Positions 8,495 to 18,030 of a DNA stretch of 53,587 bases are shown one piece after another (the first letter of the stretch is position 1; every line of letters begins with the position of its first letter). A program made the position numbers and the translations under genes. The DNA lies in contig JBLHKW010000010.1 of NCBI GenBank assembly GCA_047618565.1, forward strand, positions 1 to 53,587. Reading direction: 5' to 3'. The notes under the pieces are model-generated. The model did no database searches. It was not told where the DNA came from and worked only from the letters and a program-made list of their open reading frames with translations. This DNA is from JBLHKW01 sp047618565. Lineage in GTDB: Bacteria > Planctomycetota > UBA1135 > GCA-002686595.

Positions 8495-9589
8495 TCAGGA
8501 GATGATCAGCTCCCAGATGGCGGCCCCCAGGACGCACAATAACGACAGTGGCGTGAGGTACTTGTACCCCATGGTCATTACCTGATCGATGCGGATACGC
8601 GGCAGCGTCCAGCGCAACCACATCATCAGGAACAGGCCGAAGAAGGCCTTCAGCAGCAGGGTCAGCGCGCAGACGAGTTGCACGATGATGTGATCGTTAC
8701 CGCCGAACAACGAGCGCGCGCCGGCCGTGATCGGTGTCTCGAAGCCTCCGAAGAAGAAGATCGAGCCCACCACCGACATCAGGAACATGGCCGCGTACTC
8801 CTCCATGAAGAAGAAGGACCAGCGGATGCCCGAGTATTCGGTCAGGAAACCAGCGACCAGCTCGGATTCGGCCTCGGGCAGGTCGAAGGGAGCGCGCTTG
8901 GTTTCCGCCAGGGCGGAGACGCCGAAGATCAGGAAGGCCGGGAAGACGAACGGGTTCTGGAAGACGGCCCAGTTCATCCCGTACCAGCCAGCCTGGGCCG
9001 CGCTCGCGTCCAGCAAGCTGAAGGTTCCGAGCGCCATCAGCGGAACGAGCAAGGACAACCCGAGCGGGATCTCGTAGGCGATGACCTGCGCGGCCTCGCG
9101 CATGGCGCCGTAGATGGCCCATTTCGAGTTGGACGCCCAGCCAGCCATGATCACGCCGATGGTCGTGGTCGAGCCGAGGGCCAGGATCGTGAAGACCCCG
9201 AGGTCCATCTCGGCGAAGTAGAAGCCGTAGGACACGGGCATCACGACCAGCGCGCCGAAGATGCTCGCCAGCACGATCGCCGGCGCCAGCACGAACAGCG
9301 GCCTGTCGGCGCCGATCGGAATGATGTCTTCCTTGAGCAGCAGTTTGACCCCGTCGGCGATCGACTGCGCCCAGCCGTGCCAGCCGCCGGCGTACATCGG
9401 TCCGTAGCGGCACTGGATGTGGCCGGCGACCTTGCGCTCCATCCAGATCGCGAACATCGCGAGCAAGGAAACGAAGGCGACCAGCATGCCGACGCCGATG
9501 CCGGCGGCGGTCAGCCAGAGAACCCACTCGGGCACCCACTCGGGCGGTCCGAAGGAACGCAGTATTTCGAGGATCGGGCGATCTTCCAT
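8495..9589 (-). CDS. nuoH: NADH-quinone oxidoreductase subunit H
   Basis: The membrane subunit that joins the peripheral arm and forms part of the quinone chamber, 364 residues with about eight to nine helices. Diagnostic segments are ERKVAGHIQCRYGPMYAGG near residue 50, MREAAQVIAYEIPLGLSLL, and ETKRAPFDLPEAESELVAGF with the conserved acidic loop, then the EYSGIRWSFFFMEEY motif. The ATG at 9589 lies 4 bp after the nuoD stop. Confidence 0.97.
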   Translation of the reverse strand: MEDRPILEILRSFGPPEWVPEWVLWLTAAGIGVGMLVAFVSLLAMFAIWMERKVAGHIQCRYGPMYAGGWHGWAQSIADGVKLLLKEDIIPIGADRPLFVLAPAIVLASIFGALVVMPVSYGFYFAEMDLGVFTILALGSTTTIGVIMAGWASNSKWAIYGAMREAAQVIAYEIPLGLSLLVPLMALGTFSLLDASAAQAGWYGMNWAVFQNPFVFPAFLIFGVSALAETKRAPFDLPEAESELVAGFLTEYSGIRWSFFFMEEYAAMFLMSVVGSIFFFGGFETPITAGARSLFGGNDHIIVQLVCALTLLLKAFFGLFLMMWLRWTLPRIRIDQVMTMGYKYLTPLSLLCVLGAAIWELIIS

Positions 9590-9593
9590 GGCG

Positions 9594-10805
9594 CTAGCGG
9601 TCGGTCTCCCCCACGACGATGTCCGTCGAGCCGATGATGGCGACGGAGTCTGCGAGCAAGGTGCCCGGCATCATGTCCTCGAGTACGGCCAGGTTGGTGA
9701 ACGACGGTCCGCGCACGCGGCAGCGCGTGGCGATCTTGCCACCATCCGAGCTGACGTAGTGGCCCAGCTCGCCGCGCGGGTTCTCGATGCCCACGTAGGC
9801 CTCGCCCGGCGGAATCTTGATGACCTTCGGGACGTCGCCGAGGACCGGACCTTCCTCGATCGAGTCCAGGCACCAGCGGATCGCGGCGAGGCATTCTTTC
9901 ATCTCCTGGACGCGCACGAAGAGCCGGTCCCAGCAATCGCCGACGGTGCCCATCTCGCCCGTTCCGATCGGAATCTTCAACGCGCCAGCGTCGCAGATAT
10001 CCTTGTACAGCATGTAGGGCATGTCGCGGCGCAGATCGAAATCCACGCCGGAGCCGCGCAACATGGGTCCCGTCAGTCCGAAGTCGAGCGCCATCTCCTC
10101 CGAGATGACACCGATGTTCGCGGTACGCTTCACGAAGACGTGGTTCACCACGAGCAGGTCGTAGTACTCCTGCCACTTCTCCTCGAACACGTCGCAGAAG
10201 TGTCCGACTTCCTGGAGCCACCCGGGCGGCGCGTCGTTGAAGACGCCGCCGATGCGGATGTAGCTGTAGGTCAGGCGCGCGCCGCAGATCTTCTCGAACA
10301 GCGCCTGGATCCACTCGCGCTCACGGAAGGCGTAGAAGAAGGGGGTGAAGGCGCCGATGTCGAGGCCGTAGGTCCCGAAGGCGATCAGGTGCGAGGCGAT
10401 CCGATTGACCTCCGCGCAGATCGTGCGCAGCATGGTCGCGCGACGCGGGATCTCCAGCCCGGGCATCAGGGCCTCGACGGCCAGGCTGTAGCCCAGATTG
10501 TTGTTCATCGCTGCGAGGTAGTCGTAGCGATCGGTGTACGGCAGGTACTGCAGCCACTCGACGCTCTCGCCGATCTTCTCGGCGCAGCGGTGCAGGTAAC
10601 CCAGGTGCGGCTGAGCGCCGGTCACGAGCTCACCGTCGGTGCGCAGCAGGATGCGCATCACTCCGTGCGTGGCGGGGTGCTGCGGGCCCATGTTCACTTC
10701 CAGATCGGAAGTGGACACGTCCATCATGAACTCGCGCTCGCCGGTGGGCAGCAGGCGGCCTTCGTCTCCGAGGCTCAGCGCTCCCTTTTGCTGTTGGGTG
10801 GTCAT
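9594..10805 (-). CDS. nuoD: NADH-quinone oxidoreductase subunit D
   Basis: The 49-kDa-type subunit of complex I that lines the quinone-binding cavity; 403 residues. It carries NMGPQHPATHGVMRILLRTDGE near the N-terminus with the quinone-contacting His, then HRCAEKIGE and the GxxRGE-like segment IENPRGELGHYV. It ends in DIVVGETDR, the usual C-terminus contacting NuoB. The ATG at 10805 (MTTQQQK) follows a weak GGACGA ribosome binding site; the open frame extends further but into nuoC. NuoC and NuoD are separate here, not fused as in enterobacteria. Confidence 0.97.
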   Translation of the reverse strand: MTTQQQKGALSLGDEGRLLPTGEREFMMDVSTSDLEVNMGPQHPATHGVMRILLRTDGELVTGAQPHLGYLHRCAEKIGESVEWLQYLPYTDRYDYLAAMNNNLGYSLAVEALMPGLEIPRRATMLRTICAEVNRIASHLIAFGTYGLDIGAFTPFFYAFREREWIQALFEKICGARLTYSYIRIGGVFNDAPPGWLQEVGHFCDVFEEKWQEYYDLLVVNHVFVKRTANIGVISEEMALDFGLTGPMLRGSGVDFDLRRDMPYMLYKDICDAGALKIPIGTGEMGTVGDCWDRLFVRVQEMKECLAAIRWCLDSIEEGPVLGDVPKVIKIPPGEAYVGIENPRGELGHYVSSDGGKIATRCRVRGPSFTNLAVLEDMMPGTLLADSVAIIGSTDIVVGETDR

Positions 10806-10815
10806 GATGCTCGTC

Positions 10816-11331
10816 CTACTCGCACGAGATCCCGTTGTATTCCGTGGGGAACACGTAGTCCTTGCGCAGCGGATAGCCGTCCCAGTCGTCGGGCAGCAGG
10901 ATGTGGCGCGGGTCCGGGTGACCGACGAAGGTGATGCCGTACATCTCGGCGCACTCGCGCTCGTTCCACTGGGCCGCACGATACACGGCCGTGGCGGACG
11001 GCAAGCTCGGAGCCGACTTGGGCACGAACGCCTTGATCGACAGGCGGTGTTTCTTGGTGATCGAGAGCAGCTCCACGAGCACCGCCAGATCCTCGGCGTC
11101 GGCCTTCGGGTCGGTCGCCGTGATGTCGATCATGAGCTTGAAGTCGAGCTTCGGATCGTCGCGACAGACCGTCAGGAAGTCGACCATGCGCGCGGCTTCG
11201 ATCAGCAGGAAGGGCTGGCCCGCGCGGCCCGGATCCTTCTCCGCTTTGTTCGGTTCGCGCGGCTCGTCCGCACCCTTTAGCCCGGGTGCATCGATGGCCC
11301 GCAGTCGATCGTGAATAGCCTGAAAATCCAT
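10816..11331 (-). CDS. nuoC: NADH-quinone oxidoreductase subunit C
   Basis: The 30-kDa-type peripheral subunit, 171 residues. The family signature is clear in the C-terminal half: WNERECAEMYGITFVGHPDPRHILLPDDWDGYPLRKDY. The N-terminal part contains a short charged insert (DEPREPNKAEKDPGR) between the first helix and first strand. It follows nuoB after 11 bp and precedes nuoD by 10 bp. Confidence 0.96.
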   Translation of the reverse strand: MDFQAIHDRLRAIDAPGLKGADEPREPNKAEKDPGRAGQPFLLIEAARMVDFLTVCRDDPKLDFKLMIDITATDPKADAEDLAVLVELLSITKKHRLSIKAFVPKSAPSLPSATAVYRAAQWNERECAEMYGITFVGHPDPRHILLPDDWDGYPLRKDYVFPTEYNGISCE

Positions 11332-11342
11332 GAAAGCTCTGC

Positions 11343-11843
11343 CTACACCAGGTGTGCGGGTTTGCGGATGACGGCCGTCTTGCGGATCTTATCCTGCAGC
11401 TTCATCAGGCCTTCGAGCAGCGCCTCGGGGCGCGGCGGGCAGCCAGCTATGTACACGTCGACGGGCACGATGCGATCGACGCCCTTGACGACCGTGTAGC
11501 CGTACTTGAAGTAGGGGCCGCCGCCGGTCGCGCAGGCGCCCATGGCGATCACGTACTTCGGGAAGGCCATCTGGTCGTAGAGGCGCTTGACGCGCTCGCC
11601 CATCTTGAAGTTGACCGTACCCGCCACGATCATCAGGTCCGCCTGACGCGGAGATGCACGGAACGCTCCCGCTCCAAAGCGGTCGATGTCGTGGTGCGCA
11701 GCGCCGACGGCCATCATCTCGATGGCGCAGCAGGCCAGACCGAAGGTCATCGGCCAGATGCTGTTAAGACGGGCCCAGTTCAGGAGCCAGTCGACCTTAG
11801 TGGTCAGGACGTTTTCCTCGAATGCGTTCTCGAGTAGTGCCAT
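11343..11843 (-). CDS. nuoB: NADH-quinone oxidoreductase subunit B
   Basis: The PSST-type subunit that holds cluster N2, the last iron-sulfur centre before quinone. All four ligands are present in 166 residues: adjacent C38 and C39 in GLACCAIEMM, C104 in MGACATGGGP and C135 in AGCPPRPEALLEG. The DLMIVAGTVNFKM segment is also typical. It starts 32 bp after nuoA ends. Confidence 0.97.
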   Translation of the reverse strand: MALLENAFEENVLTTKVDWLLNWARLNSIWPMTFGLACCAIEMMAVGAAHHDIDRFGAGAFRASPRQADLMIVAGTVNFKMGERVKRLYDQMAFPKYVIAMGACATGGGPYFKYGYTVVKGVDRIVPVDVYIAGCPPRPEALLEGLMKLQDKIRKTAVIRKPAHLV

Positions 11844-11875
11844 ATCGATCCTTGGGGCGGTCGGTGGGTCTGGGC

Positions 11876-12376
<501 letters not shown>

Positions 12377-12559
12377 ACGGGGCTCGGATGAAAAAGTGGA
12401 CCGGTCGCGCGCAGAGTGGGGCTCGGCACGCTTCGGGCGCGCTCGCGTATCTCCTTGTTAAGAGAAGACTTGCGGAGTTCGTTGGGCTTCATGTGGGGGC
12501 GGCTAGCCACGAACCACAAGCGTGCCTGTGGATCCCGTGCCTGGACTTCAACGCGGGAG

Positions 12560-12589
12560 AGTCTAGGAGGGCGCGCGCGACAGTGTCAA
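12560..12589 (-). promoter_or_regulatory. Sigma70-like promoter of the nuo operon
   Basis: Reading on the minus strand, a perfect -35 box TTGACA (12589-12584) is separated by 18 bp from TAGACT (12565-12560), a four-of-six match to the -10 box. It would give a leader of about 175 nt before nuoA. No other candidate of this quality was seen between it and nuoA. Confidence 0.5.
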
Positions 12590-13083
12590 GACGGAGTGAG
12601 GGCGCACTTTGCCTGCGGGCGATCGAAGCCGGCGAGCAGTCCCGGACGCCAGCCAGATCCCATGGCTCGGGTTACCGTGCGATAGGGCGGCCGGCGTCCG
12701 GATCTCGCTTCGCTTCGGCTCGCGGTTCCCAACGGAGACCGCCGATTCGGGCGTGAAACCAGCGCTGTTCCCGACCGGTCGGAGGGATGGCATGCACGAC
12801 CTCGATCGACCGGCACCCCGCGGCACTGTTCCGCGAGCTTCCGGCGCTGGCGCCACACCCGCGGCCCTGATTGCGGTCCTGATGGGCTGGATCGCCGTTG
12901 ACGCCGTCGCCGGGCTGACTGGCGCCTGGAGCCCATTACCCGATGAATCCGCTCCACTTCGCTGGGCTCGCGTCCTATCGCGCCACCCTATCCGGTCGGG
13001 AATGGCCATTGCATCGCTATGGTGGGGCTGTATCCCGCAAAGTAGCCCCACAGAGATGAACGCGATGGAGCCTACCGAGCCCC

Positions 13084-13112
13084 TTGGAAAGCCGTCCTGA
13101 GCTGTCTATAGT
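13084..13112 (+). promoter_or_regulatory. Sigma70-like promoter of the radical-SAM-like/ABC operon
   Basis: TTGGAA at 13084-13089 and TATAGT at 13107-13112 are separated by exactly 17 bp, near-consensus sigma70 spacing. Transcription would start near 13119, about 66 nt upstream of the ATG at 13185. Confidence 0.55.
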
Positions 13113-13184
13113 GCCTCGCCCGAACGACTGCGGAACCCCGCAGCCCGCCCTGAGGCCCGACGCCTCGCCCCCGAGCCCCCTCCA

Positions 13185-13919
13185 ATGACCTCGACCGCCG
13201 CCTCGACCATCATCTACGGGCCCAAGAAGACGCGCCGCTTCGGTGCCGCGCTGCTCTTCGATATCACCGCACCGCAGACCAACCTCGTGGTCGAGCGCGG
13301 GAGTGCGATCCCGCGCGCTTCGGTCATCGTGACCTCGGCCGCACGGCACATCATCGACCACTCCAAGGCGGGCGACAAGGTCGAGTCGATCGTGGTGTTC
13401 GGGTCCCGGGAGAACCCGACGCAGCACCCCGATATTAAGGAAATTACCGAGAACTTGAGGGCCCTGCGAGGCAAGTGGTACGCCCGTGCCAAGCTTTGCA
13501 TCGTCTCGGACACGCCCAAGGTGTGCAGCAGCGCGGCCTCCGCGCTGCACATGTACGACAACCTCCTGCAGACCTACGAGTGGGGTTCGACCAAGGTGTT
13601 CACCTCGGCCACCGGGGTCAAGGGCACGGAACTCGCGCCCCTCACAAAGCAGCTCGGAGTGTTCGAGAACCTGGTGGTGCGGGCACGCTTCTACCGCGGC
13701 GACCTCGACAACTCGGAAGAGAAGGAGGTGCGCGCCTGGATCAAGCGCCTCGTCGAGATGTCGCCACGCGAGATCGAGTTCATCAAGGGATCGCTGCCCG
13801 AGTCCAAGAAGGTGCTCAAGGCCGTCACGAAGACCCGCGAGCAGCAGATCATCGACGAGGTCGCGGAAGCCACCGGCTTGACGGTCAAGATGGTCGACCA
13901 CGAGCCCCTCATCAGCTGA
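13185..13919 (+). CDS. Radical-SAM-fold protein lacking cluster cysteines
   Basis: A 244-residue protein whose pattern follows radical SAM enzymes from end to end: IIYGPKKTRRFGAAL matches the usual YGPV.SRRLG opening, DKVESIVVFGSRENPTQHPDI the GNGEPTLHP region, NLRALRGKWYARAKLCIVSDTP the following helix and strand, and EVRAWIKRLVEMSPREIEF the late region. The cluster motif CX3CX2C is missing: where family members read C-V-Y-C-Q-R-G this one reads NLVVERG, so the three ligands align with about A29, N33 and V36. The SAM-binding GEPT motif is also altered (RENPT). It is therefore probably a non-catalytic paralogue; its function is unknown. The ABC ATPase gene follows after 7 bp. Fold assignment is by eye. 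Confidence 0.65.
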   Translation: MTSTAASTIIYGPKKTRRFGAALLFDITAPQTNLVVERGSAIPRASVIVTSAARHIIDHSKAGDKVESIVVFGSRENPTQHPDIKEITENLRALRGKWYARAKLCIVSDTPKVCSSAASALHMYDNLLQTYEWGSTKVFTSATGVKGTELAPLTKQLGVFENLVVRARFYRGDLDNSEEKEVRAWIKRLVEMSPREIEFIKGSLPESKKVLKAVTKTREQQIIDEVAEATGLTVKMVDHEPLIS

Positions 13920-13926
13920 GAGCCCA

Positions 13927-14691
13927 GTGGCCCTCGCCAGCCTGACGGGTGTCAGCAAGCGCTTCGGCGACCAGCTTGCGCTCTCGGACCTGAGTCTGGA
14001 CATCCGTCCGGGCGAGGTGCTCGGCCTCCTGGGCCCCAACGGAGCGGGCAAGACCACGACGGTGCGCCTGCTCTGTGGCCTGATCGAGGCGGACTGCGGC
14101 ACGATCGAGATCGCGGGGCACGACGTGGCCCGGTCGCCCATGGAGGCGCGCCGCAGCATCGGCTTCGTCCCCGATGGAGCGCCGCTCTACACGAACCTCT
14201 CGGCGCGCCAGCACCTCAACCTGGTGGGCCGGCTACACGGCATGCAGGACTCCGAGATCCAGAGCGAAGGCGAGCGCCTGCTGGACGCCCTGGACCTGGC
14301 CGGTCGCGAGGATGACCCACTGGGGACGTTCTCGCGCGGAATGCGTCAGAAGGCTGCCCTCGCCTGCGCGCTGCTGCATCGCCCCGCGCTGCTGATCCTC
14401 GACGAGCCCCTCTCGGGGCTGGATGCACCCACGGCCGCCGTCATGAAGGAGGTCCTGCGTGGCTGGACCGAGGGCGGCAGATCGGTGCTCTACACCTCCC
14501 ACCTGCTCGACATCGTGGAGCGGGTCTGCGACCGCATGGCCATCCTGACGGGCGGACAGCTCGCCGGCCTGGGCACGCTCGAGGAGCTACGCGAGCTCGC
14601 GGGCGAGGACGGAACCCTGGAGCAGGTCTTCGGATCCCTGACCCAGACCGAGGACCCATCGACCAAGGCGCGGCGAATCCTGGGACGCTGA
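13927..14691 (+). CDS. ABC transporter ATP-binding protein
   Basis: A 254-residue ATPase of the type that drives drug, lipid or other export through a separate permease. Walker A GPNGAGKTTT is at residues 36-45, the signature FSRGMRQKAALACAL follows near residue 138, Walker B is LLILDEPLSGLD, and the H-loop is TSHLLD. The start is GTG at 13927, 7 bp after the preceding gene, so both are likely co-transcribed. The probable permease lies on the same strand 540 bp further on, beyond a thioesterase gene on the opposite strand. Confidence 0.93.
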   Translation: MALASLTGVSKRFGDQLALSDLSLDIRPGEVLGLLGPNGAGKTTTVRLLCGLIEADCGTIEIAGHDVARSPMEARRSIGFVPDGAPLYTNLSARQHLNLVGRLHGMQDSEIQSEGERLLDALDLAGREDDPLGTFSRGMRQKAALACALLHRPALLILDEPLSGLDAPTAAVMKEVLRGWTEGGRSVLYTSHLLDIVERVCDRMAILTGGQLAGLGTLEELRELAGEDGTLEQVFGSLTQTEDPSTKARRILGR

Positions 14692-15081
14692 TTACTGAAT
14701 CGGCGTGGGCTTCAGGTCGTCGCCGACCGCAACCATCGTCACGTACGCGTCGGTGACGAAGACGTGGTCACCCCCACCGAACCGGCGCTGGGCCCAGACC
14801 GCGACGTAGACCTTCATCGAGGTACGTCCGACGTGGTCGGTGCGCGTCGAGAACGACACCAGGTCGCCGACGAAGACCGGCGCCTTGAACTCGATCTTGT
14901 CCATAGCGACCGTCACCAGGCGCCCGGAGAAGGACCGATGCGCCTCGACCGCGGCTGCAAGGTCGATCTGGGAGAGGATCACGCCCCCGAAGATCGTGCC
15001 CAGGGCGTTCGTATCCGCGGGCATCATCACCTTGCGGATCGACGCGCGCTCGAAATCAGGGGGGGCAGTAGTGTCGCTCAT
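14692..15081 (-). CDS. Acyl-CoA thioesterase, hotdog fold (YciA-like)
   Basis: A 129-residue single-domain hotdog protein that probably hydrolyses acyl-CoA thioesters in the cytoplasm. The active-site region of the family is present: NALGTIFGGVILSQIDLAAA at 25-44, with the Asn/Gly turn and the Asp that acts as general base, followed by MDKIEFKAPVFVGDLV. Its stop codon abuts that of the convergent ABC ATPase gene, leaving no room for a terminator. It is divergent from the permease gene. Confidence 0.88.
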   Translation of the reverse strand: MSDTTAPPDFERASIRKVMMPADTNALGTIFGGVILSQIDLAAAVEAHRSFSGRLVTVAMDKIEFKAPVFVGDLVSFSTRTDHVGRTSMKVYVAVWAQRRFGGGDHVFVTDAYVTMVAVGDDLKPTPIQ

Positions 15082-15228
15082 GTCGGTATGCCTGGACGCT
15101 CAGGGCGCGGGACCGGATCGAGTCGGGCGGATGGGCGCTTGACCCGAATTGTTCGACGACCGATGCTCGGCCCCTCGCGGCCACGCCAACCCACGACCGG
15201 GTGCTAGCGTCGCCGCCCCACCGCCGAC

Positions 15229-16722
15229 ATGCAAGCCCGGATCCGTGCACTCGTCCACGCCACCCTGGCCGGAGAATGGCTTGGCCCGAAGGGGTCACAG
15301 CTACCGGTCGCCACGGTTCTGTTTCACTTCAGCCTCTCCGCGCTCCTGTGCGGGATCGCGAGCGACCAGCTCTCGGCGTACGGATACGGGGTCTTCGCGC
15401 TCAGCATCCCCCTGGCCCTGGCGACCCTGCCCCTGCTGGGAGAGCTCGCGCCCCTCCTGCGCGCGGACCCGGCACACGAGTGGATCTCGGCCCAGCCGGT
15501 GCGCCCGGCGGAGATCCGCATCGCGCGGGTGATCGTGATCGCAGTCATGCTCGGCGTGATGACGCTCGGCTCCGCGTCGGCTGCGGCCATGCTGGCGCCG
15601 GACGAGATGTCCATCGCCAGCCGACTGCTCCTGATCGTTGCGGCGCTGTGCCAGACGCTTGCCGTCGCGGCCGCATTGCTCTGGATACAAGCTGCCCTGG
15701 GGGAGCGCGCCGAGATCCTGCTGGTGCTGCTGCAGACCGTTCTGTTCTGCGGCCTGATCCTGGGAACCGTGTTCGGATTGAGCTGGGTACACGAGTTGGC
15801 CGGTTGGTCGGGCCCGCAGGAGAGCGCACTACCCTACCCGCCGACCTGGTTCGCAAGCTGGCTGCTGCCCTGGGACGCACTGGCTGGCGCACGGCGCGAG
15901 CTGTGGATTTCCCTGGGAGCGGTGCTGTTCGGCGTGGGCACGCTCGCCATCGCGCCCTTCCCGCCGCCGCCGCGTGCACGCAGTACGCGCACACCACTCT
16001 CCACCCTGCTGACTCCCTTCCGAAGACTGGCCCAGCGCTTCTGGGTACGGCGCGACGAACGTGGCGTCTTCGACTTCGTGTACGACGCGTTGCCGTCCGA
16101 GCGTGACTTCGTGATGCGCACCTACCCGCTGGTCGCGATCCCGGTCGCGTTCCTGTTGCTCGGCGCAGGCGCGGATGACCCGCAGGGCGAGGGTCTCCTG
16201 GCAATCCTGCTGTTCGCTCCAGCGACCTACCTGCCGATCCTGCTTGCGCACGTGCCGGCCACCTCGACTCCAAACGCGCGCTGGATTCTGGACACCGCAC
16301 CGCTGTGCCCCAGCGCGGAACGGGAAGGTGCGTTGAAGGCGATTGCGGTGCGCTTCCTTCTACCCCTCGGCATGGCCCTGGCCCTGGTTACGTGCACCCA
16401 GGGTGGCGTCGCGTTCACATTGCGACTGGCCCTGCCCGCTGCGGTGGCGACGGTGATCGCACTACGCGTGCTGTGGCCCCTGTGCGTCGAGCGACCGCCG
16501 CTCTCGACACCGGCCTCCGACCTGGGGACGGCGTGGAAGAACGACTTCACGGGCATCCTGTTCGCTCTCGCAGCAGCGACGACGATCGGGGCGATCGCGA
16601 CGTGGCGCCTGGTCAAGACGCCAGAGATGGGCATCGGGATCGCCGTGGTGGGGGTGCTGATCGAGCTGGCGCGGACTCGCTTCACGACGGGCCGGGCGAG
16701 CGATCAGGTAGAGGCGAGCTAG
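15229..16722 (+). CDS. Probable ABC transporter permease
   Basis: A 497-residue integral membrane protein with about 11-12 hydrophobic segments, split by a hydrophilic stretch near residues 250-300 (LAQRFWVRRDERGVFDFVYDALPSERDF). I do not recognise a named family with certainty. Its size, two-half layout and closeness to the ATPase at 13927 suggest the membrane partner of that ATPase. No signal peptide or catalytic motif was seen. ATG at 15229 was chosen because the conserved-looking hydrophobic part begins soon after. Confidence 0.7.
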   Translation: MQARIRALVHATLAGEWLGPKGSQLPVATVLFHFSLSALLCGIASDQLSAYGYGVFALSIPLALATLPLLGELAPLLRADPAHEWISAQPVRPAEIRIARVIVIAVMLGVMTLGSASAAAMLAPDEMSIASRLLLIVAALCQTLAVAAALLWIQAALGERAEILLVLLQTVLFCGLILGTVFGLSWVHELAGWSGPQESALPYPPTWFASWLLPWDALAGARRELWISLGAVLFGVGTLAIAPFPPPPRARSTRTPLSTLLTPFRRLAQRFWVRRDERGVFDFVYDALPSERDFVMRTYPLVAIPVAFLLLGAGADDPQGEGLLAILLFAPATYLPILLAHVPATSTPNARWILDTAPLCPSAEREGALKAIAVRFLLPLGMALALVTCTQGGVAFTLRLALPAAVATVIALRVLWPLCVERPPLSTPASDLGTAWKNDFTGILFALAAATTIGAIATWRLVKTPEMGIGIAVVGVLIELARTRFTTGRASDQVEAS

Positions 16723-16867
16723 CGCAGAGAGAAATCCGCTGGCGAGGGAAACCGAGGGGGTCGGACCCGGGTCTCGTACTTCGGCAGGGCGATGGCGGGG
16801 GTGGGGTCATCGGCACTCGGGGTGGGCCCGCAAGGCGGGAGGTCCCGCATTCCGCGAAGGACAGCCC

Positions 16868-17929
16868 TCAGCCGAGCCCGTTGCGCTCCAGGAACTCGCG
16901 CATGTCCGCCGGCATTGGACTCATCGCCTCGACGCGCGTGCCGTCCACCGGCGTGCGGAACACGAGCCGGTGGTTGTGCAGAGCGTGCCGCGGCATCTGC
17001 AAGGTGCGCAGGTCGTCATCAGCCAGACAACCGTCCGCGTGCTTCTGGAACATTTCCTCGTCGATGTAGAGCTTGTCGCCCACGATCGGGTGCCCGATCG
17101 TCGCCAGGTGCAATCGGATCTGATGCTGCCGGCCAGTGAATAGCTGACAGGCGGCCAGGGTGTAGCTCTCGGACGATTCGAGGACGCGCCAGTCCGTTCG
17201 CGCCTCGAGGCCATCACCCATGACGGCCATCTTCAGCCGGATGCTGCTCGTGCGCGACGGGGCCATCGAGAATTCGATGCTTCCGGACGACTCCTCCATC
17301 GCACCGTGCACGATGGCGAGGTACTCCTTCTCGACCGAGCGCTCCTCGAATTGCCGCATCAGGTGCGGATGGGTCAACGGGTGCTTGCCGATCAACACCA
17401 CGCCACTCGTCTCGCGGTCGAGCCGGTGGCAGAGGCGCGGGACCATGGCGCCGGCCTCGATCTCGTCGCGAAAGTGGTGGTGGATACGCTGGATGAGCGT
17501 GTTGGAGAGGTGGCGTCCACTCGGATGGACAGCCAGGTCCGGCGGCTTGTCGACCACGACCACCTCGTCGTCCTCGTACAGGACCACGATCGGGTCCGAG
17601 GCGGCGTCCACGGGGACGATGCGCAGCTCCTCGGGGATCATCACCACCACGCGCGAACCGTGGCGCAGCTTTCGACCGGCGCGTTTCTCCTGCTTTGCCT
17701 CGCCACATCCGTGCGGCGCATCCGGGGTCGCGGGATCGACGAGCACGTATCCGTCGCGAATCAAGGCCTGGATGGAGTTGCGCGAGCGCCATTGCAGGTG
17801 CTGCGTCAGGAAGTGGTCCAGCCGCACGGCCACTTCATCGGCCTTGACCCGCAGTGCACTCGCATCGACGTGCAGCTCCACGCGATCCGGCGCCTGAGTA
17901 AGGTCGCGATCCTTGCCGAACAGACCCAT
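16868..17929 (-). CDS. RluA-family pseudouridine synthase
   Basis: Isomerises uridine to pseudouridine in ribosomal RNA or tRNA. The 353-residue protein has an N-terminal S4-like RNA-binding region (about 33-100, VRLDHFLTQHLQWRSRNSIQALIRDGYV) and the catalytic domain with VVVVDKPPDLAVHPSG and the active-site motif LCHRLDRETSGVVLIGK, catalytic Asp171. GRQHQIRLHLATIGHPIVGDKLY is the other hallmark. A charged insert (GCGEAKQEKRAGRKLRHG) lies inside the S4 region. The exact target (RluC- or RluD-like) cannot be told from sequence alone. It lies downstream of rpsU, separated by a terminator. Confidence 0.92.
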   Translation of the reverse strand: MGLFGKDRDLTQAPDRVELHVDASALRVKADEVAVRLDHFLTQHLQWRSRNSIQALIRDGYVLVDPATPDAPHGCGEAKQEKRAGRKLRHGSRVVVMIPEELRIVPVDAASDPIVVLYEDDEVVVVDKPPDLAVHPSGRHLSNTLIQRIHHHFRDEIEAGAMVPRLCHRLDRETSGVVLIGKHPLTHPHLMRQFEERSVEKEYLAIVHGAMEESSGSIEFSMAPSRTSSIRLKMAVMGDGLEARTDWRVLESSESYTLAACQLFTGRQHQIRLHLATIGHPIVGDKLYIDEEMFQKHADGCLADDDLRTLQMPRHALHNHRLVFRTPVDGTRVEAMSPMPADMREFLERNGLG

Positions 17930-17959
17930 CGCAATTCACCGTGACGAGGGACGCGGGAC

Positions 17960-17987
17960 AAAAAAAGACCGTCCCGGTGGACGGTCT
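17960..17987 (-). terminator. Rho-independent terminator of rpsU
   Basis: On the minus strand a perfect 9-bp stem (AGACCGTCC / GGACGGTCT) with a 4-nt loop runs straight into a tract of seven T residues. It stands between rpsU and the RluA-type gene, so the latter likely has its own promoter or depends on read-through. Confidence 0.88.
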
Positions 17988-18030
17988 CGTTCGATGTGGC
18001 TCGCTTGCGAGGCCCGCCCTGACCCATCGG

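Larger units (their letters stand above)
12377..13184. other. Divergent intergenic region upstream of nuoA
   Basis: Eight hundred bases between the divergently transcribed nuo operon and the radical-SAM-like gene. It holds a promoter for each direction (listed separately). A plus-strand frame from ATG 12793 to about 13098 contains one hydrophobic segment (AALIAVLMGWIAVDAVAG) but has no homology I recognise and no clear ribosome binding site, so I do not call it. No known structured RNA was recognised. Confidence 0.4.

Noticed and set aside
12793..13098. Possible small membrane protein on the plus strand upstream of the radical-SAM-like gene
   Set aside because: One hydrophobic stretch only, no ribosome binding site, no resemblance to known proteins, and it would overlap the predicted promoter at 13084.
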